This document shows, one piece after another, positions 1 to 11,181 of a stretch of DNA of 64,000 nt. The translations under genes and the position numbers were made by a program. The first letter of the stretch is position 1. Each line of letters starts with the position of its first letter. The notes below the pieces were generated by a model that was given only the letters and a program-made list of their open reading frames with translations, was not told the DNA's origin and ran no database searches. This stretch comes from Torymus aiolomorphi. Lineage: Eukaryota > Arthropoda > Insecta > Hymenoptera > Torymidae. Where the stretch lies: assembly GCA_036365515.1 (NCBI GenBank), contig CM070874.1:94719442-94783441 (forward strand), in the 5' to 3' direction.

Positions 1-685
1 CACACATGCTTGTGAGCTGGTAACTAGGCAACTGCAGATTTTACTAATAGATTGTTTTAGAGGGTTTGTCAACATATTCAAAGTCATTAACCTATATGTA
101 CAACAAAAACAATCACTTATGATCATCAATCAACAAGCGATTTATATTGCTTTAATTTGTGAAATGGATAAAAGATTGTTCATTAATAATGGATTGTTCT
201 CATCCGACGAATCTGAAGATGAGGAAGAAGTGTGTAGAAAATTCGACGATAAAGCAAGTACTATAATTCAGACAGAAACGTTGCCACTGCTGAACAGAAA
301 CGTGCACACAATCTGCTATTGAATATGAAAACCGCATGTTTAATAATTGTACATTTAACAATTACACGTTCAATAACTGCTCGTTTATGTTTTCAAAATC
401 TCCTAATAATTAATAAAAATATTTTACATGTTCTCTAATTGATTTCATTTATTAAAATTATGCACGTGATGTTTTCGATGCCCGCCACCCCGACCAGCAG
501 CAGCACTCGCTGCGCTCGTGCCGCAAATGTCGGGGCGGGCATCAAACTCAACGCGCTCGAACTTCGATGAAATGAAAGACTCCTAAGAGTCGGAGCAGAA
601 AAAGTGAGAATTAGTCGTGTTACATGCGACAAGCTGAATGCATGCTATTACGGCGTTATCATTGTCGGTGGCAAAATATATATCG
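1..685 (-). mobile_element. Inverted fragment of DIRS-like element upstream region
   Basis: Read on the minus strand, this stretch is similar to 62100-62800. Shared landmarks are the GC-rich block near 478-545 (matching 62163-62230), the segment around 140-180 (matching 62440-62490) and the start of the window (matching 62690-62790). In the right-hand copy this DNA lies upstream of a gag-like reading frame that starts at 62901. Here that frame would lie beyond position 1, so only the non-coding part is visible. About 100 bases near 560-650 are not shared between the copies. The small plus-strand frame at 119-322 lies antisense in this region and is not treated as a gene. Confidence 0.6.
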
Positions 686-1110
686 GCGAGACTACACTGA
701 GAAAAAAATTTCTTAGAATCAAAGCAAATTTCTTTGAATCAAAGAAATCGTGTCATTGCGGGCAATCGGTCAAATATTTCTTTGAATGAATGACAATATT
801 TCTTTAAATGAAAATAATATTTCTTTATTTAAATAATATATTGCGTTAACTTGACATTATATGCCTTACATTGAAAGAAGTGTTTCTTTATGACAAGAAA
901 CTGTCTTTTTCAATAGAAGAAATATTTTTTTATTTTAAAGTTCCCGTGATTAAAACAAAAAAATATTTCATTGAATCAACATTATATTTCTTACAATAGA
1001 GACTCCGATTTCATGGTTTGAAGAAAATTTCTTTCATTTAAAGTAAATTTCCTTCATTTAAAGAAAATTTCTTTCATTTAAAGAAATATTTCATTCATTC
1101 ATTGATAGCT
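686..1110. repeat. Degenerate TTTCTTTGAA-type palindromic repeats
   Basis: This is a run of loosely repeated, partly self-complementary blocks of the form TTTCTTTGAATCAAAGAAA. The block near 745-775 resembles the one near 2262-2296, so this may be one element together with 2160-4385, split by later DNA. I find no coding potential. Confidence 0.5.
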
Positions 1111-1659
1111 GAGTAGCTGAGGCAGCACGCTCGAGAGAGAGAGAGCGCGACGACGAAGTCGCGCGTTGTAACGGAGCGAAAAGGCGCGGCTGCTGCTGAA
1201 AGCAGCCGACGGCGAGCAACAGCACGGAGCTGACGGGCGGCTAATCGTCGAGGGTTGGCACGAGTAAGTGCTCGCGCCTGTCAATTGCTGCGCCGTTCAT
1301 CGGCAAGTCCGCGTTGAGATATAGCGCACCGAAGACAGCTTTTAGCCCGTTACAATTATTATAATTTATTTGTGAGTTATGAACTTTTTAAAAAACACGT
1401 TTTTGTTAATAACAAAACAACCGTGATAGCTATTTGTTTTATTATAAAATATAGATATTTTACTTCTATTTCAAATGATAACTTTATTTATCAGCTCAAA
1501 ATTTATATAAATTTGATATAAATAAATAATAAATAAATAAATAAATTTAAAAATAAAAATTTTTAATATTCATAAATAAATTTAATTATAATTATGCAAT
1601 AAATTTTTTAAAAAATTATAAATTTTGTTATAAAAATTAATTAAAGGAATCAACAAATT
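1111..1659. other. Spacer without recognised gene
   Basis: A GC-rich part (1111-1330) is followed by an AT-rich part. Bases 1376-1430 are an inverted match to about 6440-6490 inside the hairpin-ended repeat, so the AT-rich part is probably transposon debris. I find no supported gene. Confidence 0.4.
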
Positions 1660-1715
1660 ACGGTTGAGGAAGCTACGGGCCAATGAATTGGCAGCGGTTT
1701 TTTTATAGTTTTTAT
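1660..1715 (+). repeat. 3' end of hairpin-ended repeat family
   Basis: GAGGAAGCTACGGGCCAATG followed by AATTGGCAGCGG and a T-run. The same end occurs at 9144-9185 and 30674-30718. It contains the small hairpin GCCAAT-GA-ATTGGC. Confidence 0.6.
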
Positions 1716-1772
1716 TTAAGTGAATTGGACTTACCCTTCTGTTTCTGCAGTACAGATACAGAATATTATCAT

Positions 1773-1952
<180 letters not shown>

Positions 1953-2057
1953 TTACGTATATTAACGCTCACTAAAATTTGCATTACAGTCAATTTAAAA
2001 CGCATTTTTAAATTATACGCACATTTATTTCGCAGAAAAAAGTTTACAAATAAAAAC

Positions 2058-2136
2058 GACCTAACCAAGATTCGAACCCTCGACCCTCGAGTTCCTAAGC
2101 AAGCACGCTAACCACTACGCCATCACACGCTTGGAT
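2058..2136 (-). repeat. tRNA-derived SINE head or tRNA pseudogene
   Basis: On the minus strand there is an A-box-like GATGGCGTAGTGGTTA and, about 40 bases on, a B-box-like GAGGGTTCGAATCT. This is the internal RNA polymerase III promoter layout of tRNAs. The acceptor-stem ends do not pair well, so a SINE head or pseudogene is more likely than a functional tRNA. Confidence 0.6.
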
Positions 2137-2159
2137 TCGGTTCTTTCAAAAGGCTTCTA

Positions 2160-4385
2160 TAAGCCGTATTGGTCACATTCAAAGAAATATTGATAATTAC
2201 AACAAATGATTATTTAGTTTAATAAAGATTCCTTTGACACAAAGAAAACTTAATTGATCCAATGAAATCGTGTCATCACCGACAATTAACGAAATCTTTT
2301 TTTTTTTTTTTAAATTAACGTAAATGTCTTTGAATCAAAAAATATTTCTTTAACCTAATAAAACTATATACTTTATCTGAATAAAATGATACATTATTGG
2401 CACGTATTAACGAAAAAGTCACATAACTTTGATTGAATATAATAATTTTTTTCAAACAATTAAATATTTCATTGTTTTTACTCTAAAGTTTTTAAATGGC
2501 AAACGCAATTTCAAAGAAAGCATGCATAGCAAGGAAGATCAATGTTTTTGACTCAATGATACCGGTAATTAACAGCAAAGAAATGATTTTCACCAACGAA
2601 ATTTAAATTTCTTACGCTGTGTTTGCTCTTGTCAAAGAAACGCGTTTTTATTCGAAAGTAATATATTTTTGATTAAAAGAATGCATAGTAAGGAAGCGAA
2701 TGCACTCATTTTTTTCGAACAAATAAATATTTCAAGAATATCGTTTCTTTGCCGTTTAATACCGGTATCATTGGCTCAAAAACATTCACCGTTCTTATGA
2801 AAGGGCAATGTTTTTGACCCAATGATACCGGTGTTAACGGCAAAGAAATGATTTTCTTGAAATATTCATATGATATTTCAATGCAATATTTATTTGTTCG
2901 AAAAAAATGATTGCATTCAATCAAAAATATATTACTTTCGAACAAAAACACGTGTCTTTGCAAATAGCAAATATACCGTAAGAAATTAACATTATTTCAA
3001 GAAAATTATTTCTTGTCTCATTGAGTCAAAAACATTGGATTTCCTCAGTATGCATGCTTTCTTTGAAGTCACGATAGACATTTAAAAACTTTATAGTGAA
3101 AACAATGACATAGGGTAAATGTGGGTATTACCGCGGACGCTGCAATTACCGCGGATCGACGAAAAACGCTCTGCAATTTCATTTTTCATAGTATAATTCG
3201 GCATTTAATATTTATTCGATCATACAAAATATTAATTAATATAAGAAATCGTCTTTAAAAGAGAATAAAGCATGATTTGTATGAATATACTACATTATTG
3301 TCTGGCCATTCGCGGTAATACCGTCATTTGTATACAAATACGATTGCTGGTATTACTGCGGTATTGGTCTAACGTAGCCTCAAAACAGTGAAATCAAGAA
3401 GTCTACAATATATATGAGAACATTTGCCAACAGCTATGTTCTAAATGAAATATGATGTCAAAATATACAGATTTGTTCATTTTTTCGGTTATAAAATTAT
3501 AAATAATATAACAAGCTCAAGGTAAAATTCCGCAGTAATACCCCCACGGTAATCCATCATACACACGGTAAAACCCCCGCGGTAATTCAATCATACCCGC
3601 AGTAATATCAGCCCAGAATCTATTTTTTAGATTGCATTTATTAATTAACTATATGTTTTTTATCATATGATAAGAGTCATTTTTGCATTTCTGGTAAGTT
3701 AAAGAAGAGTTAAAAAAAGAATTCAACTTAAATCATCGAGGCAAAGCTTTTAATTTGTGTACTATAAGACGCCCGTGCTGAAAAACCGCGGTAATACCTA
3801 CTTTTATCCTATTTATTTGTTCGAAAAAAATAATTGCATTCAATCAAAAATATATTACTTTCGAATAAAAACACGTTTCTTTGAAAAGAACAAATACAGC
3901 GTATAACATTTCAGGTTAGTTCAAGAAAATCATTTCTTTGCCGTTAATACCGGTATCAATGAGTCAAAAACATTGGGCTTCCTAACTATGTATGCTTTCT
4001 TTGAAATTACGATTGACATTTAAAAATTTTATAGTAAAACAATGAAATGAATATTGTTCGAAAAAAATGATTGCATTCAATCAAAAATATATTACTTTCA
4101 AATAAAAACGCGTTTCTTTGAAAAGAGCAAATACTGCCTAAGAAATTTCAATTTCTTTCAAGAAAATCATTTCTTTGACGTTAATACCGGTATCATTGGG
4201 TCAAAAACATTGACCTTTCTTACTATGCATGCTTTCTTTGAAATCGCAATAGACATTTAAAAACTGTACAGTAAGATCAATGAAATATTTATTTGTTCGA
4301 AAAAAATGATTGCATTCAATCAAAAATATATTACTTTCGAATAAAAACGCGTTTCTTTGAAAAGAGCAAATACTCGCTTCGCTCG
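2160..4385. repeat. Cluster of ~230-300-bp repeat units in both orientations
   Basis: A unit runs from TATTTATTTGTTCGAAAAAA through a site like GTTAATACCGGTATCATTG to a tail GACATTTAAAAACTTTATAG. It recurs in forward orientation at about 2870-3110, 3812-4030, 4045-4280 and (partial) 4282-4380. It occurs in inverted orientation at about 2436-2738. The small open frames here (2706-2963 minus, 4054-4260 plus) are the repeat read on opposite strands and are not genes. Confidence 0.7.
3111..3811. mobile_element. MITE-like element, ~26-bp TIRs, TA target
   Basis: The left end TAGGGTAAATGTGGGTATTA and the right end, read in reverse, TAGGATAAAAGTAGGTATTA continue together into CCGCGG. The element splits a repeat unit whose unsplit form is seen at 4270-4300, which supports the boundaries and a TA target. 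The interior repeats GGTAATACC-like motifs. No coding frame. Confidence 0.75.
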
Positions 4386-4640
4386 TGCGAAAGAAGTCTC
4401 ATGCGGTAAAAATCACCTTACGCACCAGTGTCATACAGTATTTTATACCACGAGAGTAGAATAATCATATTACAATTATGATTTTGATTTGTATAAACGT
4501 ATTTTCCACCGGGCATCAAGAAAAATAGTATACGGTATACAAGACGAAAGATCAAGGCCCACCACTGCGCGTCAACTTCACGCAATGGCGTAACTTCAAC
4601 TTTCGTCATTTGTACCGTAATGTACTATTCTCAGAACTAA
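4386..4640 (-). repeat. Foldback segment related to 61955-62125
   Basis: Bases 4499-4640 match 61955-62125 read in reverse, including ACCGGGCATCAAGAAAA and arms that fold back (TACGGTATACAAGACGAAAG against CTTTCGTCATTTGTACCGTA). The preceding part resembles the dispersed repeat at 20615-20770. Confidence 0.6.
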
Positions 4641-5682
4641 AGAAATGAGGAAAAAAGGATTTTCGAGAACACAAAAAAGGGGATAATATTAAAGAAGGTT
4701 TCCTAAAGATCCGCCAAGAGTCCTTCGCAGCATGATTATTCTCAGATACTTCAAACTCTCGGTCGTTAATCCCACTTTTGCAAAGGATCTCCTCAAAGAG
4801 ATCCGTGTGATTGCGAAAAACTCGATGATCTCGTTGGGCTGCACGTAAAAGCAGGCAGCAGCAGCCGAACGCGTCAATTATAATCGGCTGTAGCGGCAAT
4901 TGCCACGAAAGGGAAAATCCCTCAAAGTCCGTAGTTTGGGCGATAAAAGATTGCGGCTGGCACTTTCTAATCAGCGTCGGGCGAGGAGTCGGAGTCGAAT
5001 GTCGAAGACGAGGGCCGTGGCTCTCGCCGAACAAATGAAAATGCGCGGACCGCGAGACAATGCGCGCCAAAGGCGGTAGGGAAACTTTCAGTAAGATGAA
5101 AAGGGATTTCCAATTCGGCAATGCGTGCGCGTACATACATATATACATACAGATTATTTTTCTCTTTCCCGGGGAACAAGCTCTCGCGCGCCGCCAGAAC
5201 TTCGACGCGAAAAGTTTAAATAATCCAATCGGCCTGCACGCGCGTGCGCTCGTATCGAAAATCCCAGCTGAGAGCGAAGCTGTTGATCGTTTCCCAGGCG
5301 CCGCGAGACTCTTTCTTTCGGTTTCTGGCTCTCCGCGTCCCAAGTCGAAATGGAGTGGAAGTCTCTTGTCCTACGAGTTCTTACAACTTCTACACTGCTT
5401 TCTTATTATTTCAGGCCGACGCACGCGCGCTTGCGTCTTCTATTCTAATAGAAGACGCAAGTATCTATACTTGCACGCGTGAGATTGAAATGACGGCGGG
5501 CGCACAGCTGTTGTTGCGACGCGGGGGACAGAGTTATAAAATCTTTTCAATATACTCTACTTTTCAAATGTACGCCAACGAATGCGTGCTCCAGGCGTGT
5601 TTCGACTCTGATTCCCTCAAACATACGCTGACTTCATACGAGTTAAAATTTCAATAATTCCAATTCTTGCAAACAATACATG
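4641..5682. other. GC-rich spacer, no supported gene
   Basis: Several frames of 60-245 codons are open on both strands, including 4606-5343 on the minus strand. They overlap each other, show no recognisable domain and reflect GC-rich composition. A perfect palindrome lies at 5430-5461. I see no gene I can support. Confidence 0.4.
5430..5461. repeat. Perfect 15-bp inverted repeat with 2-base loop
   Basis: CTTGCGTCTTCTATT is followed by CT and then its exact reverse complement AATAGAAGACGCAAG. It would form a strong hairpin or cruciform. Its role is unknown. Confidence 0.9.
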
Positions 5683-7183
5683 CACTGATAGAAAGAAATA
5701 TTTGAGGCAAATGCGCGATTCATTTGAAAGGCGATTTTTTCAAGTATTTAACCTAAACTGTTAAGAATTATCAGTTACAAAATATTCATTAATAGTTAAT
5801 GCGCGATCGCTTTTTGTCACAAGCGTTACTTTTATCAAATGATCCATTCCTTAACTGTTAATGCACCTGCATTTGACTGAATTCAAATACTTCAAATACA
5901 TATTCGTTAACAGTTAAGATGGCTTCACACGTAAATAGGGATGATTAATAACATTTTTTACAATTATTTGTTCACATGGTATAATTTAAAAAACGATATC
6001 ACGTAATAATATGATTAATAAAGTAAAAAAAAAAATTTTCAAGGAAATTAAAAAAAAGTTCAACTATCAATGTTAATCTTTTTTGCTTCCTCCTAGAGGA
6101 AGCTTTGTAAAAGTGAAATTTTAAGTTTTGTTAAATCGCTCTAGAAACACGAATAGAGCTGATATAAGTTCGAATCACATGATTTTAGAAAATGTCTGTA
6201 TGGATGTGTGTGTGCGCGCGCGCGCGTGCGCGTGTGTGTACGTGGACCGTTTTATCTCAGGATCAATTCGATCGAAGTCCTCTTTTTGATTCGCCGATGC
6301 GTTTTTGTTTTATTTCGAATTTTCGATTTTCGCAAAATTCATTTTTGCGTTTTTTTAATGATAACATTGAGATATTTGAATCGAACAGATAGCATTCAAA
6401 AAAGCATAACAAACCTATATTTAAAAAAAAAATTACATTAGCTATTGAGGTTTTTTGTTATTAACAAAAACGTGTTTTTTCTTTAAAAGCTTATAACTCC
6501 AAAAATAAACGATCAATTTTTTTGAAAAAAAAAAAATCATGATAATGCAGAATATAAATAGTTATAATCTGTAAAAATTTGAATCCATTCTGTCGACTAG
6601 TTTTTGAGAAAAAAATTAAAAAATTTTAAAAATGGGTCTTGTATGAAATACGTTTACTTTAGTAAAATTAACTTAATTGCTTTGAAATTCCTTGTAGAGG
6701 TAGATTTTGGATAGCTCTCGGCTAAGTTCTTTGGGCTAAATGATTGGTCAATAAATTTCAGAGATATTTGAGGTTAAAATTTTCTTAACCTTTTTTCAAA
6801 TCGTAATTTCTCGAGAACGGTTCAATGTATCGGCTCAAAATTTATAGACAATTTTGTGTGTGATATTGATAATGTATGGGCGAATTTTCATCAAGATCGT
6901 TCGATTACTTTTTGAGATATTTGATATTTACAATTCTCGTACTTTGCAAAGTCATTTTCTTTGTCGCATGATAACTAGAGAAAAAAGAATTGCTTTAATC
7001 ATGTTGAAATATTGTGGAGATGTAGAGTTTATATGTTTATCGTATAAGTCCTTTAGGTAAAAGAATTGCATCATTTTTAGAGATATTTAAGGTTAACATT
7101 TTTTTACGTATTTTTCAAAATCGTAATTTCTCAATAACGACTTAATGTCGTCACTCCCGAATAAGAAGGTGCCATGTCAACGC

Positions 7184-7370
7184 CAGGTTGGAAAAGGAGT
7201 CATCTCGACACCCGGTTGGAAAAGGAGTCATCTCGACACCCGGTTGGAAAAGGAGTAATCTCAGCGCCCGGTTGGAAAAGGAGTCATCTCAGCGCCCGGT
7301 TGGAAAAGGAGTCATCTCGGCACTCGATTGGAAAAGGTGCCATCTCCGCGTCCGGTTGAAAAGGGGTACC
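7184..7370. repeat. 28-bp minisatellite, ~7 copies
   Basis: The unit is GTTGGAAAAGGAGTCATCTC plus GACACCCG, with scattered substitutions. Because 28 is not a multiple of three, several frames stay open across it; they are not genes. Confidence 0.95.
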
Positions 7371-7649
7371 TTTGATTGAGATTTTCAGCACTGCCAAAGT
7401 TTATGGAAGAGCTTTATATCGCTTTATATAAAAATAATTACTGCACTACTAATTACTTTGCCTTCACAAAGTATTTGTATTTACATAATATTTTATTTGC
7501 TTTTTTTTTTATTAAGATGGTGTAAGAAATGATAAAATCAACAATCAACGATATTTTATTGAAAATAAAAGAAGAGGATGACAAAAATTATAATGAACCA
7601 TTAAAAAAATCAAAATTAGAAGTATAATTTCAATTTTTATAATATGTAC

Positions 7650-8349
7650 TGTAACGGGGTTAAGTTAAGATATTAATCCCTCTCAGGGGTTCTTCGAGTA
7701 ATCTACAGTCGTATTATACGTCCGGGGAGCTCGCCAATGTAGAATCCCCCTGCGCGCCTGAGGGAACGCAGTGGCACAGGCCACGAGCTGTACGCGCTGC
7801 CGCTGCTGCCAACCTCGGCGCATGAACTCCCGGCTGCTGTCTAACCTTACCTACAGCAGCCGGCGTTCCCGTACAACGCCGCGCAGGTTAAACCTGGGCG
7901 ACTTTTACTTACTTTTTCCCCGTTGCCGTTGTCCTCTAGGAGGCTGAGCCTCGACTAGCTGCAGCTGCTGAAAAATGGTAGAGGGCGGTATTCGGGACGG
8001 AGAAAGGTTACTCGCCAAATAATCCGCGAAACTCCGAACTAAAATCCAATTACATTTATTGGGGCAGAAAGAATACGCGCAAAGGGGCGCGTGCCGTCAC
8101 AGAAAAATACAAATGTCGCGTAGGCCGAGACTAACCGCGCGGCCTGCTGTTCGGCAGCAGGCTAAACCTCGCCGCGAGGTTCGCGTTCGCACGCTCACGC
8201 TGCCGCTGCAGCGTGTACACGAGCCGGGCCGTCGGATGCGCGCGGACGGCAATACAAAACAGCGCACTTACTTTAAGCTGGCCAGCACGCAGATAAACCG
8301 GCGGATCTCTCTTCCTCTCTCTCTCTCTCTCTGTCTCTCTCTCTGTCTT

Positions 8350-8398
<49 letters not shown>

Positions 8399-8816
8399 GT
8401 CTTGCTCCGGCTGGCGGCTCGTTCCTCTCGCTCGGTCTCCCACACTACTCTTATCTCTCTCTCTCTCTCCTTCGATGCTTCTCGCGCGGCACGCAGACGC
8501 GTCGGGTTGCAGTCGTGGCGGCGAGGTCACATTACGCTACAGGCACACGCGAAAGCGACGGTCACACGCGGAGCGAGCACGCGCGTGCAACAGGTGCAAC
8601 TCGAATGGCGGCCAACATGGCCGCGGTGTCCCTCGCCGCGCGCGTCGGATTCGCTCGCCTTCTTCCTCCCGTGCCACGCTCTCTCGCCGCACGGCGCGCT
8701 CTTGCACAAGTCTAATTCGGCGCGCTATTAAAAAATGATCCGCGCTCGAGGTCCGCATAACTAGCAACTTCTGGTTTAGGCTACGCTACTATCGAGGAAT
8801 ATACGCGCCCGTTACA
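7650..8816. mobile_element. Probable solo LTR (or Ginger-like element), 4-bp TSD GTAC
   Basis: The ends TGTAACGGGG and CCCGTTACA form a 9-bp inverted repeat beginning TG and ending CA, flanked by GTAC at 7646-7649 and 8817-8820. The length of 1,167 bp, TG/CA ends, 4-bp TSD and lack of a coding frame fit a solo LTR of a Gypsy-type retrotransposon. A non-autonomous Ginger-type DNA transposon has similar ends and is the alternative. The CT-rich frames inside are artefacts. Confidence 0.6.
8305..8395. repeat. (CT)n microsatellite
   Basis: Almost pure CT with a few GT interruptions, inside the probable solo LTR. Confidence 0.95.
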
Positions 8817-9182
8817 GTACACAATTATTTATAATAAAGATATACAATTACTGAATAATAATATATGTATAATGTAAAAAATGGAGTTATTATTATGTAT
8901 GATTTTGAAAATGTGAGTAAGTTGATCTCAGGGAAGACAGCAATTTTTTAATTTTATATTTTAAAATATTACTTTTTTTTAATAAAATAAGTGTTAAATA
9001 ACAAATAATTTCAATAATAAGAAAAAAATATTCAATTTTTTAAATATTAATACATTATTAATTCATTGAAAAAAAAGTATAATGAATAAACATATTTTAT
9101 ATTTAAAATATATACTATACATATAGGAACGATACATTAATTTGGAGGAAGCTACGTGCTAATGAATTGGCAGCGGTTTTAT

Positions 9183-9451
9183 TTTTGACCTGATTCAAAA
9201 TTGGAAGGCCTCATTTTGTTCCTTGTGCAATTTCATAGGGAGTCAACGATATCAAAATTGAAAAATTTTCAAAACCTGCAAAGATACATCCACTTGTTTA
9301 TAAATTCGTGTATGCTTTTTAGACAGTTGAGTTGAACAAATAGTTGTATCTTTGCAGGTTTTGAAAATTTTTCAATTTTGATATCGTTGACTCTCTATGA
9401 AATTGCACAAGAAACAAAATGAGTCCTTCCAATTTTGAATCGGATCAGAAA
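9183..9451. mobile_element. Foldback element with ~108-bp arms
   Basis: Bases 9183-9290 and 9343-9451 are near-perfect reverse complements (for example TTCAAAATTGGAAGG against CCTTCCAATTTTGAA). It abuts the right end of the hairpin-ended repeat. No coding. Confidence 0.85.
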
Positions 9452-9870
9452 TAAAAAATATTAACATTGATAGTTGAACTTTTTTTTTAATTAGCGATAT
9501 CTATTAAGAGCAACGTTGACTCAGTGGTTAGCATGCTAGTCATGGAAACAACGTCGTTCCAGGGGTCGTGGGTTCGATTCCCGGTGAAATCACTCGGATT
9601 TTTTTCGAGCTGTTTTTCAGCGGGAAAAGTACCATGACACCGGCTGCTTTAAGGCGGGTTTTTTCCCGGGATTTTCCTTCAGTGGAATCCCGAGTTTTCC
9701 CTTGCCTTTCAGGCCCAAACCTGGCCGAATGCGAAGCAATGGTAGGGAACAAGGAAGGCCGATCAGGTAGGTAGGCCGATCCGATGCACTAGGCAGGGAA
9801 CGCCGGCCTTACCGGCGGGGAGCTGGTCCTGAAATATGGACCTTCTCCGGGGAGGCTTACCCTGGAAGAC

Positions 9871-10733
9871 GGGGGGGAGTCCAGAGTTTCGACGATTCAC
9901 TATAAAATTGAAGTCAACTATAGACGTTTTTCAGTTCGACATATGGTAATACAGATTGTTCTTCATTTCAAAATTCTAAATTACGAAAATCATATTTTCG
10001 CATGTAACAGTTCACCTACTGTCCAAAACATCGAATTTCATCAATACGATCTCAAAGCAAATATAACCTGTTTCTAATGATTTATTTTGAAATGTCTATA
10101 TTGTACCCCTATTAAAATTCTGTTAATAAAATTCGATGTTTTGGACAGTAGGTGAAGTGTTACATTCGTAAATATGATTTTCGTAATTTAGAATTTCGAA
10201 ATCAAGAACAATCTGCATTATCATATGTCGAACTCAAAAACGTCTATAGTGGGGGGGTCCAAAGTTTAGTTGATCCACTTTAGAATTGAAGTCAACTCTA
10301 GACGTTCCCCATTCCGATATAAGCTACTGCAGATTGTGCAAAATTTCGAAATGCTAATTTATGAAAATCATATTTTCTAATGTAACAATTCACCTACTGT
10401 CCAAAACATCGAATTTCATTTATAGAATTTTAATAGGGATACAATAAAGGTATTTCGAAATAAATCATTAGAAACAAGTTATATTCGTTTTAATATAGTA
10501 TTGATGGAATTCGATGTTTTGGACAGTAGGTGAATTGTTACATTCGAAAATATGGTTTTCGTAATTTAGAATTTCGAAATTTTGCACAATCTGCAGTAGC
10601 TTATGTCGGAATGGAGAACGTCTAGAGTTGACTTCAATTCTAAAGTGGATTGTCTAAACTTTTGACCCCCCCCCCTATAGTTGACTTCAATTTTATAGAG
10701 AATCGTCGAAACTCTGGACCCCCCCCCCCCGCC
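9871..10733. mobile_element. G-tract MITE (long TIR) with a second copy nested in it
   Basis: It starts with a G-run and TCCAGAGTTTCGACGATTCA and ends with the reverse complement and a C-run. The TIRs are ~170 bp, with CACCTACTGTCCAAAACATC near the inner end. Flanking GAAGAC(G) is repeated (9865-9870 and 10734-10739). The family recurs at 45682-46126 and 46194-46617. No coding. Confidence 0.8.
10250..10674. mobile_element. Second, diverged G-tract MITE inserted in the first
   Basis: It begins with a G-run and TCCAAAGTTTAG and ends in a C-run, flanked by CTATAG at 10244-10249 and 10675-10680. It shares the CACCTACTGTCCAAAACATC core with its host MITE but differs elsewhere, so it belongs to a sister subfamily. 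Confidence 0.8.
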
Positions 10734-11181
10734 GAAGACGGACCCGATGCCCCTCTGAGGGCAGAGAGCGTTGGCTTAACCAACACGGTGCGAGACTGAA
10801 ATATGTCCTCATCGGAAATGTCTTCCAGGAGGGTTAAGAAATAGGTAGGATAATATGATAGGGAAAATAGTGAGGTCATAGGATTGGGCACTACTTCCAC
10901 ACCAAGATGGTGGAAGGCCCCCGCCAACTGGACCAAATAGGCTGCGGCGGTAATGAAAAAAAAAAAAAAAGAAAAAAGCGATATCTACTTTTGCAATATT
11001 GAAATTTTGTTAAAAAAATTTTTTTTTTTTACTTTATGAATCATATTATTATGTGATATCGTTTTCTACATTATACCACGTGAACAAACAATTGCAAAAA
11101 AATGTTATTAATCTTCTCAATTCACGCGGTGAAGCCATCTTAAGACGGCGACTTTCGGTCAAATGAATCTTTCTAGCAGTG

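Larger units (their letters stand above)
6079..9185 (+). mobile_element. Hairpin-ended repeat, interrupted copy
   Basis: The left end has the hairpin GCTTCCTC-CTA-GAGGAAGC (6085-6103). The right end is GAGGAAGCTACGTGCTAATG then AATTGGCAGCGG and a T-run. The shorter copy at 29773-30718 has the same two ends and a TG-rich patch soon after the left hairpin. This copy carries a 28-bp minisatellite (7184-7370) and a probable solo LTR (7650-8816). There is no long coding frame and the transposon class is not recognised. Confidence 0.55.
9504..10976 (+). mobile_element. tRNA-headed SINE with poly(A), 11-bp TSD, MITEs nested inside
   Basis: It is flanked by the direct repeat AGCGATATCTA (9493-9503 and 10977-10987) and ends in poly(A). 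The head has A-box-like TGACTCAGTGGTTAGC and B-box-like GTGGGTTCGATTCC. The tail contains ATGGTGGAAGGCCCCCGCC. Without the nested insertion at 9871-10733 the SINE is about 600 bp. Target-primed insertion by a LINE is inferred from the TSD plus poly(A). Confidence 0.8.
5683..11181. mobile_element. Composite TIR element with several nested insertions
   Basis: The outer ends are CACTGATAGAAAGA (5683) and, in reverse, CACTGCTAGAAAGA (11181). Inside them, 5915-6075 is an inverted match to 9465-9490 plus 11010-11155, interrupted by a SINE at 9504-10976. The loop holds the hairpin-ended repeat (6079-9185) and a foldback element (9183-9451). No clear TSD was found for the outer element. Confidence 0.6.

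Noticed and set aside
119..322. 67-codon frame with an acidic SDESEDEEE stretch
   Set aside because: It lies antisense within the upstream region of a DIRS-like element, and the relative near 62440 is broken by a MITE.
4606..5343. 245-codon minus-strand frame
   Set aside because: No domain, GC-rich composition, and overlapping open frames on the other strand; not convincing as a gene.
7184..7370. Possible CRISPR-like array
   Set aside because: Units are contiguous without spacers, in a eukaryotic transposon; it is a minisatellite.
7174..7379. Repetitive frames over the 28-bp array
   Set aside because: Minisatellite artefact; several frames are open at once.
8059..8767. Several 60-218-codon frames with Ser-Leu or Arg-Glu runs
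   Set aside because: They cross the (CT)n tract in the probable solo LTR; overlapping frames on both strands.
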